Of a DNA stretch of 64,000 nucleotides, positions 32,951 through 41,578 are shown one piece after another. A model generated the notes under the pieces. The model did not search any database. It saw only the letters and a program-made list of their open reading frames with translations, and had not been told where the DNA came from. Source of the stretch: Sandaracinaceae bacterium. Its GTDB lineage: Bacteria; Myxococcota_A; Polyangia; Polyangiales; Houyiibacteriaceae. The position numbers were made by a program, and so were the translations under genes. Numbering within the stretch: position 1 is the stretch's first letter; the number at the start of each line of letters is the position of its first letter. The stretch covers positions 434,001 to 498,000 of the forward strand of contig JACKEJ010000007.1 in assembly GCA_020633055.1 (NCBI GenBank), read 5' to 3'.

Positions 32951-33588
32951 GGCCAACTCCGGACTGCGCCCAGGGCCACCAGCCGCCCGAGCGTGTGGGA
33001 GAGCGGCAGCCCGACGACGTTGAAGTAGCAACCCTCGATGTGCGTCACGAGGCCGGCCCCGATGCCCTGGATGCCGTACGCCCCGGCCTTGTCGCGTCCC
33101 TCGCCCGTAGCCACGTAGGCCGCGACCTCCGCCTCCGTCAGCGGACGGAAGAACACGCGCGTCCGCACCGGCTCGACGTCGAGCGGCGCACCGGCGCGAC
33201 CGATGGCGACGGCCGTGACCACCTCGTGTCCCCGGCCGGCGAGGCGCGTGATCAAGCGGCGCGCGTGCTCGTCGTCCTCGGGCTTCCCCAGCGCCTCTCC
33301 GTCGACGATCACGACCGTGTCCGCCGCCAGCACCCACGCGGCGCGCAGCGGGTGGTCCTCGCGCTCGAGCCGCGCCATGGCCGTCCGCGCCTTGTCGACG
33401 GCCACGCGCTCCGCGTACGCCATGGGGGCCTCGCCGAGCGCCTGAGTCTCGTCCACGTCGGCGGGCACCACCTCGACGGGGACGCTCACCTGACGCAGCA
33501 GCGCCAGGCGGCGCGGAGACGCGGACGCGAGCACCAGGGCCCCGCGCAAGCTGGGCGACCCGACTCCTCGTTGGGCTTGGGCGTCCAC
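32947..33588 (-). CDS. maf: Maf-family nucleotide pyrophosphatase
   Basis: House-cleaning pyrophosphatase acting on dTTP/UTP or modified nucleotides. Motifs: LASASPRRLALL, the conserved VLAADTVVIVDGEALGKP with the catalytic Asp, and the C-terminal GRDKAGAYGIQG with IEGCYFNVVGLPL. I place the start at GTG 33588, five bases after the upstream stop, which gives 213 residues with about 15 before the conserved core. A TTG at 33618 is the only longer option. Its stop overlaps the yggS start. Grouping with cell-envelope genes is common for maf, but here it follows the ParA-like fusion gene. Confidence 0.93.
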   Translation of the reverse strand: MDAQAQRGVGSPSLRGALVLASASPRRLALLRQVSVPVEVVPADVDETQALGEAPMAYAERVAVDKARTAMARLEREDHPLRAAWVLAADTVVIVDGEALGKPEDDEHARRLITRLAGRGHEVVTAVAIGRAGAPLDVEPVRTRVFFRPLTEAEVAAYVATGEGRDKAGAYGIQGIGAGLVTHIEGCYFNVVGLPLSHTLGRLVALGAVRSWP

Positions 33589-33593
33589 GGCGC

Positions 33594-35288
33594 CTAGCGC
33601 TCCATGTCCTCGACCCAACGACGAAGGCGCTTGATGTACGAGCGACTCACCTGCTCGTGGTCGAGCCGCAGGGTCTTGGCGACCTCGGCCACGAAGCCGC
33701 GCACGTACACCTGCGCAGGCAGCGCCGTGTAGTCGTCCGCCTCGATGGCCTCGACGTAGTTGCTACCGATCTTGGTCGTCTCGCTGATCTGCCGCACCGT
33801 CAGCCCGAGGGACTCGCGAACCGCCCGGATGAGTGGGCCGGTGAACTCGGTGTCCGGCGTGAGGACGGGCGCTGGAGGTAGCGGCTCGTCACGCGGGACG
33901 TCCACGCGCTCCTCCCTCTCGACGTCGGCCGGGAAGATGGACAGCTCGTAGGGTCGCCGCCGAGCGGGGTCCAGCAGCACGTCGTAGGCCTCCTCCAGAC
34001 GCGCGCGCACCGCCTCGAGCCCCTGATCGTCGAAGAGCCCGTGACGACACAGCGCGTCGTCCGCGTACACCTCCTTCGCGCGCTTGAAGGCGCGCCGCAC
34101 CTCCTCGTCGGTCGCGCCACGCTCGACCTCGAGCAGGTCGTGATGGCTGTCGGGAGGCACGGCGACGCGCGGCTTTCGTGGCCCCTTCCCCGCATCCAGC
34201 GCCAGCATGCGCCGCGCGATCTTCTCGATGCTCTTGCTGGCCTTGGTCCCCGGGCTCTCGGCCAGCAGCGCGCGGCACTGGCGCATGCAGCTCCAGACCG
34301 TGTCGTCGTAGTCGACGTACCCCATGTAGTTCAGCGCGATCCCCAAGCGGCGCTGCGCGGCGCTACGCATGCGGTCTCCCAGCTCGAGGTCCGCGCGCAG
34401 GCGCGTCTGGTTGATGACCAGGTTGAACTCGAACGCGCCCATCGCCTCGCGCACGCGGTAGGAGAGTGGGTCGTTCTGCTCCTCGAGTAGGCGCGCCACG
34501 TCGAGGGGCGCAGGGGCTGGTCCGAGGCGGGTCAGGCAGGCAACCAGGCGCTCGTGCTCGGCGCTGTCATCGTCGCGAGCCAAGAAGCCACGCGCGAAGA
34601 CGGAGCGCATGAAACGGTACGTGTGCTCGATGGCTGGCGGCTCGGGCAGAGACACGAAGATGGACACGTCGGCGCCGACGAACGTGTCCAGCAAGGCGTC
34701 GGCCGTCCCTGCCCCGAGGTCCACCACCACGTACTCGGCGTCCATCCCACGCAGGCGCTGCAACAGCTCGCGGCGTGGCTCGCGGCGCGTGTTGCCGGCG
34801 TATGGCTGATCCAGGCCTGCGTGCAGCAGACGTAGGTTGGCCACGGACAGGTCCATCAGCTGCCCAGGGATGTGCACGGGGCGCTCTACCTGTGGCATCG
34901 GAGGCGGCTCGGGCTCCACCCGCTCGCGCGAGTTGACGCCCGAGAAGGTCGCCCGAGTGTCGTCGGGGTTCGTCGGTATCGCGCGAAAGCTGGGGAGGGG
35001 CGGATCGAACGTCGGCAGGGGAGCGGGAGGCGTCGCGCCCAAGAAATTGTGCAGGGTGGCGCCACACGGATCCGCGTCCACCACGACCACCCGGCGTCCG
35101 ATCGTCGCGAGATACAGCCCCAGGTTGGCAGCGAGGAGCGACTTACCGACCCCGCCTTTCGACCCGGAGACGGCGATCAGGCGCAGGGCGCGCTGCGGGC
35201 GTTGGACTTCTTCGGCCATGAGCGTCTGCGGGATTACCACGGGCAAGGCGCGCGCACCACCAAGGCCCAACGGCTCGAGGGGCAGCAC
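33594..35288 (-). CDS. ParA/FlhG-like ATPase fused to degenerate J-like domain and RodZ-type HTH
   Basis: A 564-residue three-part protein. Residues about 35-340: MinD/FlhG-type P-loop ATPase with the deviant Walker A SGSKGGVGKS, VVVVDADPCG (A'), VVVDLGAG (B) and FNLVINQTRLRAD. Residues about 381-450: a J-domain-like helical unit (HHDLLEVERGATDEEVRRAFKRAKEVYADD, EEAYDVLLDPARRRPYE) in which the HPD motif needed to stimulate DnaK is absent. Residues about 483-545: a RodZ-like helix-turn-helix (LIRAVRESLGLTVRQISETTKIG, YVRGFVAEVAKTLRLD). No membrane segment follows the HTH, unlike RodZ. Start GTG at 35288; ATG 35219 (MAEEVQRPQ) is an alternative. Six bases downstream of a Ser/Thr kinase gene and five bases before maf, so one transcript is likely. 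A role in positioning or cell shape is inference. Confidence 0.85.
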   Translation of the reverse strand: MLPLEPLGLGGARALPVVIPQTLMAEEVQRPQRALRLIAVSGSKGGVGKSLLAANLGLYLATIGRRVVVVDADPCGATLHNFLGATPPAPLPTFDPPLPSFRAIPTNPDDTRATFSGVNSRERVEPEPPPMPQVERPVHIPGQLMDLSVANLRLLHAGLDQPYAGNTRREPRRELLQRLRGMDAEYVVVDLGAGTADALLDTFVGADVSIFVSLPEPPAIEHTYRFMRSVFARGFLARDDDSAEHERLVACLTRLGPAPAPLDVARLLEEQNDPLSYRVREAMGAFEFNLVINQTRLRADLELGDRMRSAAQRRLGIALNYMGYVDYDDTVWSCMRQCRALLAESPGTKASKSIEKIARRMLALDAGKGPRKPRVAVPPDSHHDLLEVERGATDEEVRRAFKRAKEVYADDALCRHGLFDDQGLEAVRARLEEAYDVLLDPARRRPYELSIFPADVEREERVDVPRDEPLPPAPVLTPDTEFTGPLIRAVRESLGLTVRQISETTKIGSNYVEAIEADDYTALPAQVYVRGFVAEVAKTLRLDHEQVSRSYIKRLRRWVEDMER

Positions 35289-35294
35289 GCCGGG

Positions 35295-36869
35295 TCAGGA
35301 CCACGTGGCCTCGAACACGTCGCTGGCGTCGCCGAGGGCCGCCACCTTCGCAAGCCGCACGTCTGGCTCACGCGCGCCCGCCAGCACCAAGGCGCGCTGC
35401 AGGAAGCCCACCATCATGACGGCGAGCGTCAAGGTCGGACGCGGGTGCCTCGTCACCTCGAGCTCACCGTACCCGGCCCCGTGTTTGGTCACGTGCGCCT
35501 GACCGTGGCAGAAATGCGACGCCACCACGTCCGGGAGCTGCATGAAGCACAGCTCGGGGGATTTGAGTGATCCGAGCCGTCCAGCCGTACGGGCCGCGTC
35601 CGCCAAGTGTGCGCCGGCGTCGACGACGAACTTGCGGTCGCCTTTGCCGAAGCGCCGGTCGGCGATCTCGATGACCGAGAGGAGCGTGGCGGGGTACCAG
35701 CCGTGATCCGAGATGTTGGCGACCCACCGCGCGTGGACGTCCGGTGGCGCCGACGCGAGCACCTCGGCGATGCCCTCGTGTCCGACGCGCTGCGTGAGGT
35801 ATGCGCGCAGCTCGACGACCACCCGACCGCTGAGGTCGTCGAAGGCGGTGGGCGCAGGCGGCACGCTCCCCCGCTCACCGCGCACTTGCCGCTCGCGTTC
35901 GCGGAGGGTGCGCAGGTCGGTGGTCAGCGTGTCGGTGGGCTCCACGTCGTCGTCCACGGGGGGGTCGGCCCCGAACGGCACCAGCGCCGAGATCATGTCA
36001 CGCGCGGTCTGGTAGCGCTGCGCAGGGTCCTTCGCGATCGCCTTGCGGATGATGGCCTCGAACGCCTCGGGCACGTCCGCGCGGAACACGCGCAGTGGCG
36101 GCGGCGGGTCGTTCATGATGCTTCGGCAGAGGTGCACCAGGTGGTCGCCGCGGAACGGACGGTATCCGGTGACGAGCTCGTACAGGATGACGCCGACGGC
36201 GTAGATGTCGACGCGCGGGTCGCGCACGGATCCGCCGCGGATCTGCTCCGGGGGCGAGTAGTACGGTGTGCCCATCGCGCGCCCGCTGGGGGTGAGGTCG
36301 CCGGTCGTGCTGGCGTCCCAGGCAGACTCCACGAACGTGGCGATCCCGAAGTCGAAGATCTTCACGAAGTCGGGCCGTCCGTGCTGGACCGTAAGCAGCA
36401 CGTTCGCGGGCTTGAGGTCGCGATGCACGATGCCCGCCTCGTGAACGGTTCCGAGGGCGTCCAGGATTTGGCCCGCGATGTCGGCGGCGCGGCGCACCGA
36501 GATGGGGTGCTCGGGGCGGACGAGCTGACTCAGGCTGCGCCCGCGCACGTACTCCATCACGATGTAGGGCTCGCCGCTGGCCTCGACCCCCATGTCGAGC
36601 ACCTCCACCACTCGGCTGTGCCGGATCCCTGCGGCCGCTCGTGCCTCACGCTGGAAGCGCTTGAGCGTGACCCCATCGTCCGCCAGGTGCGAGTGCAACA
36701 CCTTGATGGCCACCGTGCGACCAATCGCGGTGTTCTCCGCCTTGTAGACGGCCCCCATCCCGCCCTTCCCCACCAACCGCTTGATTCGGTACTTGCCCGC
36801 CACCACCGCGCCGAGGCGCAACGTGCCCGGACCATCCGCCGGGACGTCCAGCTCGTGGGGCGTGAACAT
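35295..36869 (-). CDS. Soluble Ser/Thr protein kinase with C-terminal myxobacterial-type domain
   Basis: 524 residues, no membrane segment. Kinase domain about 20-290: glycine loop VGKGGMGAVYKAE, Lys in VAIKVLHSH, catalytic loop HRDLKPANV, DFGIATF, SPPEQIRGG, and DIYAVGVILYELVTG. All catalytic residues are present. The acidic linker DPPVDDDVEPTDTLTTD ends near 330. The last 185 residues form a separate domain (VVVELRAYLTQRVG, WVANISDHGWYPATLLSVIEIADRRFG, LCFMQLPDVVASHFCHGQAHV, LELEV-like strand before RPTLTLAVMMVGFLQ). It reminds me of the DUF2378 (TIGR02265) family or of V4R-like ligand domains, but I am not certain. The fused ParA-J-HTH gene starts six bases downstream, which suggests it could be a partner or substrate. 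Confidence 0.9.
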   Translation of the reverse strand: MFTPHELDVPADGPGTLRLGAVVAGKYRIKRLVGKGGMGAVYKAENTAIGRTVAIKVLHSHLADDGVTLKRFQREARAAAGIRHSRVVEVLDMGVEASGEPYIVMEYVRGRSLSQLVRPEHPISVRRAADIAGQILDALGTVHEAGIVHRDLKPANVLLTVQHGRPDFVKIFDFGIATFVESAWDASTTGDLTPSGRAMGTPYYSPPEQIRGGSVRDPRVDIYAVGVILYELVTGYRPFRGDHLVHLCRSIMNDPPPPLRVFRADVPEAFEAIIRKAIAKDPAQRYQTARDMISALVPFGADPPVDDDVEPTDTLTTDLRTLRERERQVRGERGSVPPAPTAFDDLSGRVVVELRAYLTQRVGHEGIAEVLASAPPDVHARWVANISDHGWYPATLLSVIEIADRRFGKGDRKFVVDAGAHLADAARTAGRLGSLKSPELCFMQLPDVVASHFCHGQAHVTKHGAGYGELEVTRHPRPTLTLAVMMVGFLQRALVLAGAREPDVRLAKVAALGDASDVFEATWS

Positions 36870-36930
36870 GCTGCGCAGCGTACCTTGGAGAGCCCCCTAG
36901 CGGAAAGGGGGAAGCCACGTGAAGACGCGC

Positions 36931-37518
36931 CTACTGGCCCGTTCGGGAGCCGACGGCGCTCGCATCGACGCGCCGGTCCGTGGTCACCGCCATGCGATAG
37001 TCGCCCTCTTCGCCCTCGGAGAAGGACCCCACCCAGACACGCACGGAGCCTGCAGGCATGGGCGACACGCGCACGGCCGGGTTCAGGCCATGGGTGTCGT
37101 CGTTGCACAGGAAGCTCCCGTCCGCGAGCTCCACCACGAGGGTCGTGTCGTGGGGGTTGGCGTTCACGACGAACTGGAGAAACGGCACCTCGGCCTGCAC
37201 GTAGAGCTGATGGTTCGGGCTGCTGGCGACCCAGCCGCGGCAGTCGGGTGAGAGTTCGCTCGCCGCCGAGGGACCCCCAAAGCGCCCTTCGAAGGTCTCG
37301 GTGCCGTCGAACCCGGCGGGGACGCTACCACCGCTGGCGCGAGCCGCTCCCCCGGGAGCGACCTGGCCGCCACCTGACGCGTAAGCGCCCCTCAGCTCGG
37401 GCACATCGTCCAAGATGGCTCTGTCCACATGGCTCCCGGCTGGGGCCGCCCCGCCACCACACCCGAGCGAGAGGCACCCCCAGACAGTCATCCATAGCGT
37501 GATCGTTCGTCGCATCAT
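36931..37518 (-). CDS. Lipoprotein of unknown function
   Basis: 195 residues from ATG 37518 or 37515, with GAGG just upstream. The signal sequence MMRRTITLWMTVWGCLSLGC ends in a lipobox (LSLGC). A Gly/Ala/Ser-rich linker (about 35-70) precedes a compact beta-rich domain starting at SPDCRGWVASSPNHQLYVQ and containing FVVNANPHDTTLVVELADGSFLCNDD and VRVWVGSFSEGEEGDYRMAVT. This pattern (G-V-VGSF-G-Y-L) is like PPC-type or lectin-like secreted domains; two cysteines could pair. It is the last gene of the MglA-like operon, 94 bases after the aldehyde dehydrogenase stop, and may have its own promoter. Confidence 0.72.
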   Translation of the reverse strand: MMRRTITLWMTVWGCLSLGCGGGAAPAGSHVDRAILDDVPELRGAYASGGGQVAPGGAARASGGSVPAGFDGTETFEGRFGGPSAASELSPDCRGWVASSPNHQLYVQAEVPFLQFVVNANPHDTTLVVELADGSFLCNDDTHGLNPAVRVSPMPAGSVRVWVGSFSEGEEGDYRMAVTTDRRVDASAVGSRTGQ

Positions 37519-37612
37519 GTCCTCGCGGGCTCCGACCACCCCGCGCGCACCGCCCTTGGGTCCAGAACCGTGATGGACCATCGCACGACACGGAGCCCGT
37601 GGGAACGCTCGC

Positions 37613-39154
37613 TCACTTCCAGCGCGCCGCGAACCCCTGCAGCAGCGCTCCGAGGGCCTTGGCCTTCTCGCCTGCACCGCCGCCGCCACGCAGGGTCGCG
37701 AGCGAACGACCTACCTGCTCGAGCGCCGGCGTGTACGGATGCCACCACATCTCGCGGGTCGCGCGCCGCGCGTCGACGACGACCGCCCGCGGCCGGGTCA
37801 GCACGTCGAGCGTATGTGAGGAGTTCGTCACGCCGTAGCCACTCTCCCCCGTACCGCTCCAAGGCAGCGCGGGGATGGCGCCCGTGAATCCGTGATTGTT
37901 CACCACGACGGTCCCGGCCCGCAGCTCACGTGCCACGCGTTCGCCGCGCTCGAGATCACGGGTCCACACGCTGGCGGTGAGTCCGAAGCGCGAGTCGTTC
38001 GCGGCCTCCACCGCGGCACGCTCCGTGGGCACCGCGACGACCGGCACGACGGGCCCGAACGTCTCTTCCGCCATCGGCTCGGAGTGGTTTGGGAGGTCGC
38101 CCACGATGGTGGGCGGGTACCAGCGGCCCGGTCGGTCGAGCCGTGTTCCGCCTGCGAGGACCTCTCCCTCGGCACGCGCGCTCGCGACGTGAGCCTCGAC
38201 CACGGCCAGCTGCGCGTCCGTCGTCAGCGGCCCGTAGTCCTGTACGGGGCGTAGCTCGTTGGCCAGCTCGACCATGCGCCGTCGCAGCGGCACGGCCACG
38301 GAGCCCACGGCATACACCCGCTCGATACCCGCGCAGTTCTGCCCGCTGTTGGCCATCGCACCCCACAGGATGCCCCGGGCCGCGCGCTCCACGTCAGCGT
38401 CTTCCAGCACCACCGCCGCGTCCTTTCCACCGAGCTCGAGACCGGCCGGGATGAGACGCTCGGCCGCAGCGGCCGCGACCTTCCGACCCGTACGCACGCT
38501 CCCCGTGAAGATCACCGCGTCCACCCCCGCGTGGATCAACCCTGCCCCAACGTCTCCCGCGCCATGCACCATGACGACCAAGTCGGGACCGAACACCTCG
38601 CGCGTCGCGTCGGCGATCAGCTCGGCGCAGCGAGGCGTGTACTCCGAGGGCTTCATGACCACGGCGTTGCCCGCGAGCAGCGCCGGGAAGAGCGTCCGCA
38701 AGGGGATCGCCACGGGGAAGTTCCAGGGCGTGATGAGCGCGATCACGCCGCGCGGCACGCGCTCGATGACCGCGCGCTTCCCGGGGTAGTTGACCGGATC
38801 TAGGCTGGGCTCGTGGGGCGCCAAGTGCTGCGCGCCCTCGCCCGTCCAGTAGGACGCGAGGTCGGCCGTGGCGACGACCTCGTGCAGCCACGCCTCGGCG
38901 GCAGGCTTGCCCGCTTCCTCGGCGAGCACGGACACGAGAGCTTCGCCGCGCGCCAAGATGGCGTCCCGCAGTCGGTCGAGCAGCTTCGCTCGAGCCGCGA
39001 CGGGCAGCTTCGCGTGGCTGGCCTGCGCCGCGCGGGCCCGCGCCACGATGTCCGGGAGCTGCTCGAGCGGGGTCACTGCGACGGGCGCGAGCGCGCTCCC
39101 GTCACGGGGTGACGTACCGAGGATCTGTCCATCGCGGAGGAGGGGCAAAGTCAT
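37613..39154 (-). CDS. NAD(P)-dependent aldehyde dehydrogenase
   Basis: Oxidises an aldehyde to the acid. Catalytic Glu in GLELGGKDA, catalytic Cys in NSGQNCAGIERV, cofactor-binding TPWNFPVAIPLR, MKPSEYTP and FTGSVRTGRKV, and EETFGPVVPV are all present. The ATG at 39154 overlaps the stop of the Nudix-MBL gene (ATGA), which fixes the start and shows coupling. 513 residues, somewhat longer than typical owing to a C-terminal extension of about 40 residues after VLTRPRAVVV with a Gly-run. Substrate cannot be read; the operon contains no pathway that would tell. Confidence 0.93.
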   Translation of the reverse strand: MTLPLLRDGQILGTSPRDGSALAPVAVTPLEQLPDIVARARAAQASHAKLPVAARAKLLDRLRDAILARGEALVSVLAEEAGKPAAEAWLHEVVATADLASYWTGEGAQHLAPHEPSLDPVNYPGKRAVIERVPRGVIALITPWNFPVAIPLRTLFPALLAGNAVVMKPSEYTPRCAELIADATREVFGPDLVVMVHGAGDVGAGLIHAGVDAVIFTGSVRTGRKVAAAAAERLIPAGLELGGKDAAVVLEDADVERAARGILWGAMANSGQNCAGIERVYAVGSVAVPLRRRMVELANELRPVQDYGPLTTDAQLAVVEAHVASARAEGEVLAGGTRLDRPGRWYPPTIVGDLPNHSEPMAEETFGPVVPVVAVPTERAAVEAANDSRFGLTASVWTRDLERGERVARELRAGTVVVNNHGFTGAIPALPWSGTGESGYGVTNSSHTLDVLTRPRAVVVDARRATREMWWHPYTPALEQVGRSLATLRGGGGAGEKAKALGALLQGFAARWK

Positions 39155-40638
39155 GAAGGCTCCGAGGCTGCCGGGCTCGTCGTGCGAGCCACGAGGGTGG
39201 TGTCGGTCTTGCGGTAGCGGCCGTCGCCGAGGTCTTCGGCGCGGCCGTGCGCGTGAAGGTGGATCAAGTGCGCTTCGAGCGCCCGCGCCGCCAGCGGCCA
39301 CAGCATGCGCGGGGTGTCGGCGTAGGCGTGGGGGACCAGCTCGACCGGAGTACCATCCCCCCGCGCCGCCAGCGCGTCCGCCACGCGCTCTTCACGCGCC
39401 AAGCGATGCGCGACGTAGTGGTCGAGGCAGGCCACGGGATCGACGATGACGCCCCCGTGAGCGGGCAACAGACACGATGGACCGAGGGCCTTCATGCGCC
39501 CCAAGCTCGCGAGGTATTGCGCCATGTCGCCGTCGTGCTTCTCGACCAGGATGGACCCGACGCCCGCGACCATGTCCCCGGCGATGAGCGCCCGCGAACG
39601 CGGTTCGAAGAAACAGAGATGCCCGTGTGCGTGCCCGGGAGTGTGAACGCACTCGAGGGTGAGCGTCTCACCATGATCGTCCAACACGAGCTCGAGCTGC
39701 TGCCCATCCTCCAGCAGGTCGTCGAACGCGACCTGTCCGGCCAACGCCTCTGCCGTGCGCGCGTGGGCCCACAGCGGGAGCCCAAGTCGCTCCTGCAGCG
39801 CCAGCGCGCCTCCGATGTGGTCGGGGTGATGGTGCGTGGCGCAGATGGCCAGCACCACGGTACCGTGCGCCTCCGCCTCCGCCACCCAATCGCAGATGCG
39901 GTCCAGCTCCTCGGGGAACGGCGTGGCAGGCTCGATCAGCACCGCGGTGCGACCGCCCACCAGGAAGACGTTGGTGTGTGCCGCCGGTGGCAGGGTCGGG
40001 CTGCGCACCGGCAGCATCTGCACCCCCGGCGCGGGCTCGAAGGCGTCCTCGGCGTCGAGCGCGACGTGGTCGAGGTCGTGCATGGCGACTCGCCGGAGGA
40101 GCGCAGGGACGAAGTCCGCCAGCGCGACGTCGCCCACGGACCAGCGCGCCAGATAGTGGGTGGCTTCCCGGGCACGGGTCGCCGCTGCCTCGGTCTCGGT
40201 GAGGGCCAGGGCCAGCACCACACACTCGTCTCGCAGAACGTCCCCTCGCGGCCGACGCGTCGTGAGGCGCTCGCAGCGCTCCGTCTCGAAACGCAGCCCG
40301 AGCGCGGCCATGCGGGCCGCCCCGTCGTCCGGGTTTGCCACGAACGCATCGCGCAGCGCACCGCGCGTGTCCTCGTCGAGGCCGCTCGCCCCCTCCGCGA
40401 CGAGCACCCCGGTGGCGACGAACAGCGCCCGGAGCGCCGCGCCCGCCGCGGCACGCTCTCCGCGCGGCACGCTGTCCGTACCAAGCCCTCCATCCAACTG
40501 AGGTGCATCGGACGCACGGACCTCGGCGCCCGGCAGGCCCAGTCCGTCGCCCCAATGCAGACCGGGCTGCTCGCCTCGCACCAGCACGACCCGTGGGTCC
40601 GCGTCCGGCCGGTGCGCCAAGAGCACGGCGCGCGTCAT
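39151..40638 (-). CDS. Fusion of Nudix-like domain and metallo-beta-lactamase-fold hydrolase
   Basis: 495 residues. Residues about 1-195 follow the layout of NUDT19-type Nudix proteins (VVLVRGEQPGLHWGDGLGLPGAE, then AALRALFVATGVL, then DECVVLALALTE), but the Nudix box that should read RELfEExGvL is RALFVATGVL, without the metal-binding Glu pair, so it is probably inactive. Residues about 215-480 form an MBL-fold hydrolase with complete metal ligands: THHHPDHIGG, HTPGHAHGHL, IAGDMVAG and LPAHGG, most like LACTB2-type enzymes. The C-terminal helix region (MLWPLAARALEAHLIHLHAHGR) is also LACTB2-like. The ATG overlaps the stop of the MglA-like gene and its stop overlaps the aldehyde dehydrogenase start. 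Confidence 0.87.
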   Translation of the reverse strand: MTRAVLLAHRPDADPRVVLVRGEQPGLHWGDGLGLPGAEVRASDAPQLDGGLGTDSVPRGERAAAGAALRALFVATGVLVAEGASGLDEDTRGALRDAFVANPDDGAARMAALGLRFETERCERLTTRRPRGDVLRDECVVLALALTETEAAATRAREATHYLARWSVGDVALADFVPALLRRVAMHDLDHVALDAEDAFEPAPGVQMLPVRSPTLPPAAHTNVFLVGGRTAVLIEPATPFPEELDRICDWVAEAEAHGTVVLAICATHHHPDHIGGALALQERLGLPLWAHARTAEALAGQVAFDDLLEDGQQLELVLDDHGETLTLECVHTPGHAHGHLCFFEPRSRALIAGDMVAGVGSILVEKHDGDMAQYLASLGRMKALGPSCLLPAHGGVIVDPVACLDHYVAHRLAREERVADALAARGDGTPVELVPHAYADTPRMLWPLAARALEAHLIHLHAHGRAEDLGDGRYRKTDTTLVARTTSPAASEPS

Positions 40639-41348
40639 GTGGAGCCGCTGAACTGGGGCACCTTCGGCGCGCCCGGCACCGACACTTCACCCGACGCCGG
40701 GGGATGCATGCTGGAGCGCTTGCCGGGCACGACGGAGTCCGATCGCCCCTCGGGCAGCTTGCTCGGATCGGGGATCAGCTTGAGGCACTCCCGGGTGATG
40801 CCCTTCAGGGTCTCGAACACGCCCACGCCCCGCACCGCCTCGGCTTCGAACTCGGGTGTCCCCTCCGGAATGGCGAGCTCGCTGCGCAGCTCGTCGATGG
40901 GCGTGGCCCCGGGGAGGTCGCGCTTGTTGTACTGCACCACGGTGGGCATGCGGTCTGGGTCGTCGCCCTGCAGCCGCAGGTTGTCCCACAGGTTGCGGAT
41001 GCTCTCGTGGTTGGCTTCCATGCGCTCCCGCTGGCTGTCCACCACGAACACGATGCCGTCCACGTTGCGCAGCACCAGCTGCCGGGTGGTGTCGAGCGCG
41101 ATCTGCCCCGGCACGGTGCAGAGGTGCAGGCGCACGCGGTAGTCCCTGAACATCCCGAGCTCCATGGGGAGCAGGTCGAAGAACAGGGTCCGCTCCGCTT
41201 CCGTCATGAGCGAGATGAGCTTGCCCCGGTGGTCTACCTTGCTGTGACTGTGGATGTGCGACAGGTTCGTGGTCTTCCCACCGAGCCCCGGCCCGTAGTA
41301 GACGAGCTTCAGCTGCAATTCGCGACGGCCGTGCGAGACGAGAGGCAC
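40635..41348 (-). CDS. MglA-family small Ras-like GTPase
   Basis: Bacterial MglA-type GTPase; in Myxococcus MglA and SofG set cell polarity for motility. Starts at GTG 41348 (VPLVSHGRRELQLK), matching the family N-terminus. G1 YYGPGLGGKTTNLSHI, the segment GKLISLMTEAERTLFFDLLP, G3 HLCTVPGQIALDTTRQLVLRNVDG, the family segment VVDSQRERMEANHES and G4 QYNKRDLPGA are all present. After the GTPase core (about residue 190) there is a 45-residue Pro/Ser-rich tail not found in MglA itself. No mglB (Roadblock GAP) gene is adjacent. It heads a coupled operon with the Nudix-MBL and aldehyde dehydrogenase genes. Confidence 0.92.
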   Translation of the reverse strand: MPLVSHGRRELQLKLVYYGPGLGGKTTNLSHIHSHSKVDHRGKLISLMTEAERTLFFDLLPMELGMFRDYRVRLHLCTVPGQIALDTTRQLVLRNVDGIVFVVDSQRERMEANHESIRNLWDNLRLQGDDPDRMPTVVQYNKRDLPGATPIDELRSELAIPEGTPEFEAEAVRGVGVFETLKGITRECLKLIPDPSKLPEGRSDSVVPGKRSSMHPPASGEVSVPGAPKVPQFSGST

Positions 41349-41450
41349 GACGCGAGTGTACCGCGTTCGGGAAGCGACTGACACCGCGAAGGCGACATCC
41401 GATGACAGTTCGTCGCGCGGTGACCTCCCAGACCACCTCACGGCCCCCTG

Positions 41451-41478
41451 TTGACACCCGCCCGAGCTTGGTTAAGGT
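41451..41478 (+). promoter_or_regulatory. Sigma70-like promoter of groESL
   Basis: A perfect -35 TTGACA (41451-41456) is followed after 16 bases by a weak -10 TAAGGT (41473-41478). The predicted start of transcription near 41485 falls immediately before the CIRCE operator, the standard arrangement for HrcA control. Confidence 0.65.
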
Positions 41479-41489
41479 GGCGCTCCCTA

Positions 41490-41516
41490 TCAGCAGTCTC
41501 CCTGCGTGAGTGCTAG
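41490..41516 (+). promoter_or_regulatory. CIRCE operator (HrcA site) upstream of groES
   Basis: TCAGCAGTC, nine bases, GAGTGCTAG. Compared with the CIRCE consensus TTAGCACTC-N9-GAGTGCTAA it matches 7 of 9 and 8 of 9 bases with the exact spacer. It lies 63 bases before the groES ATG and just downstream of the promoter, where a repressor would block transcription. The hrcA gene is not in this window. Confidence 0.8.
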
Positions 41517-41578
41517 GCAGCCGCTGAGCACCACGGCGGGGAGCGGGCCCTCACCAACCCCAATTAAGAGGTAATTTC

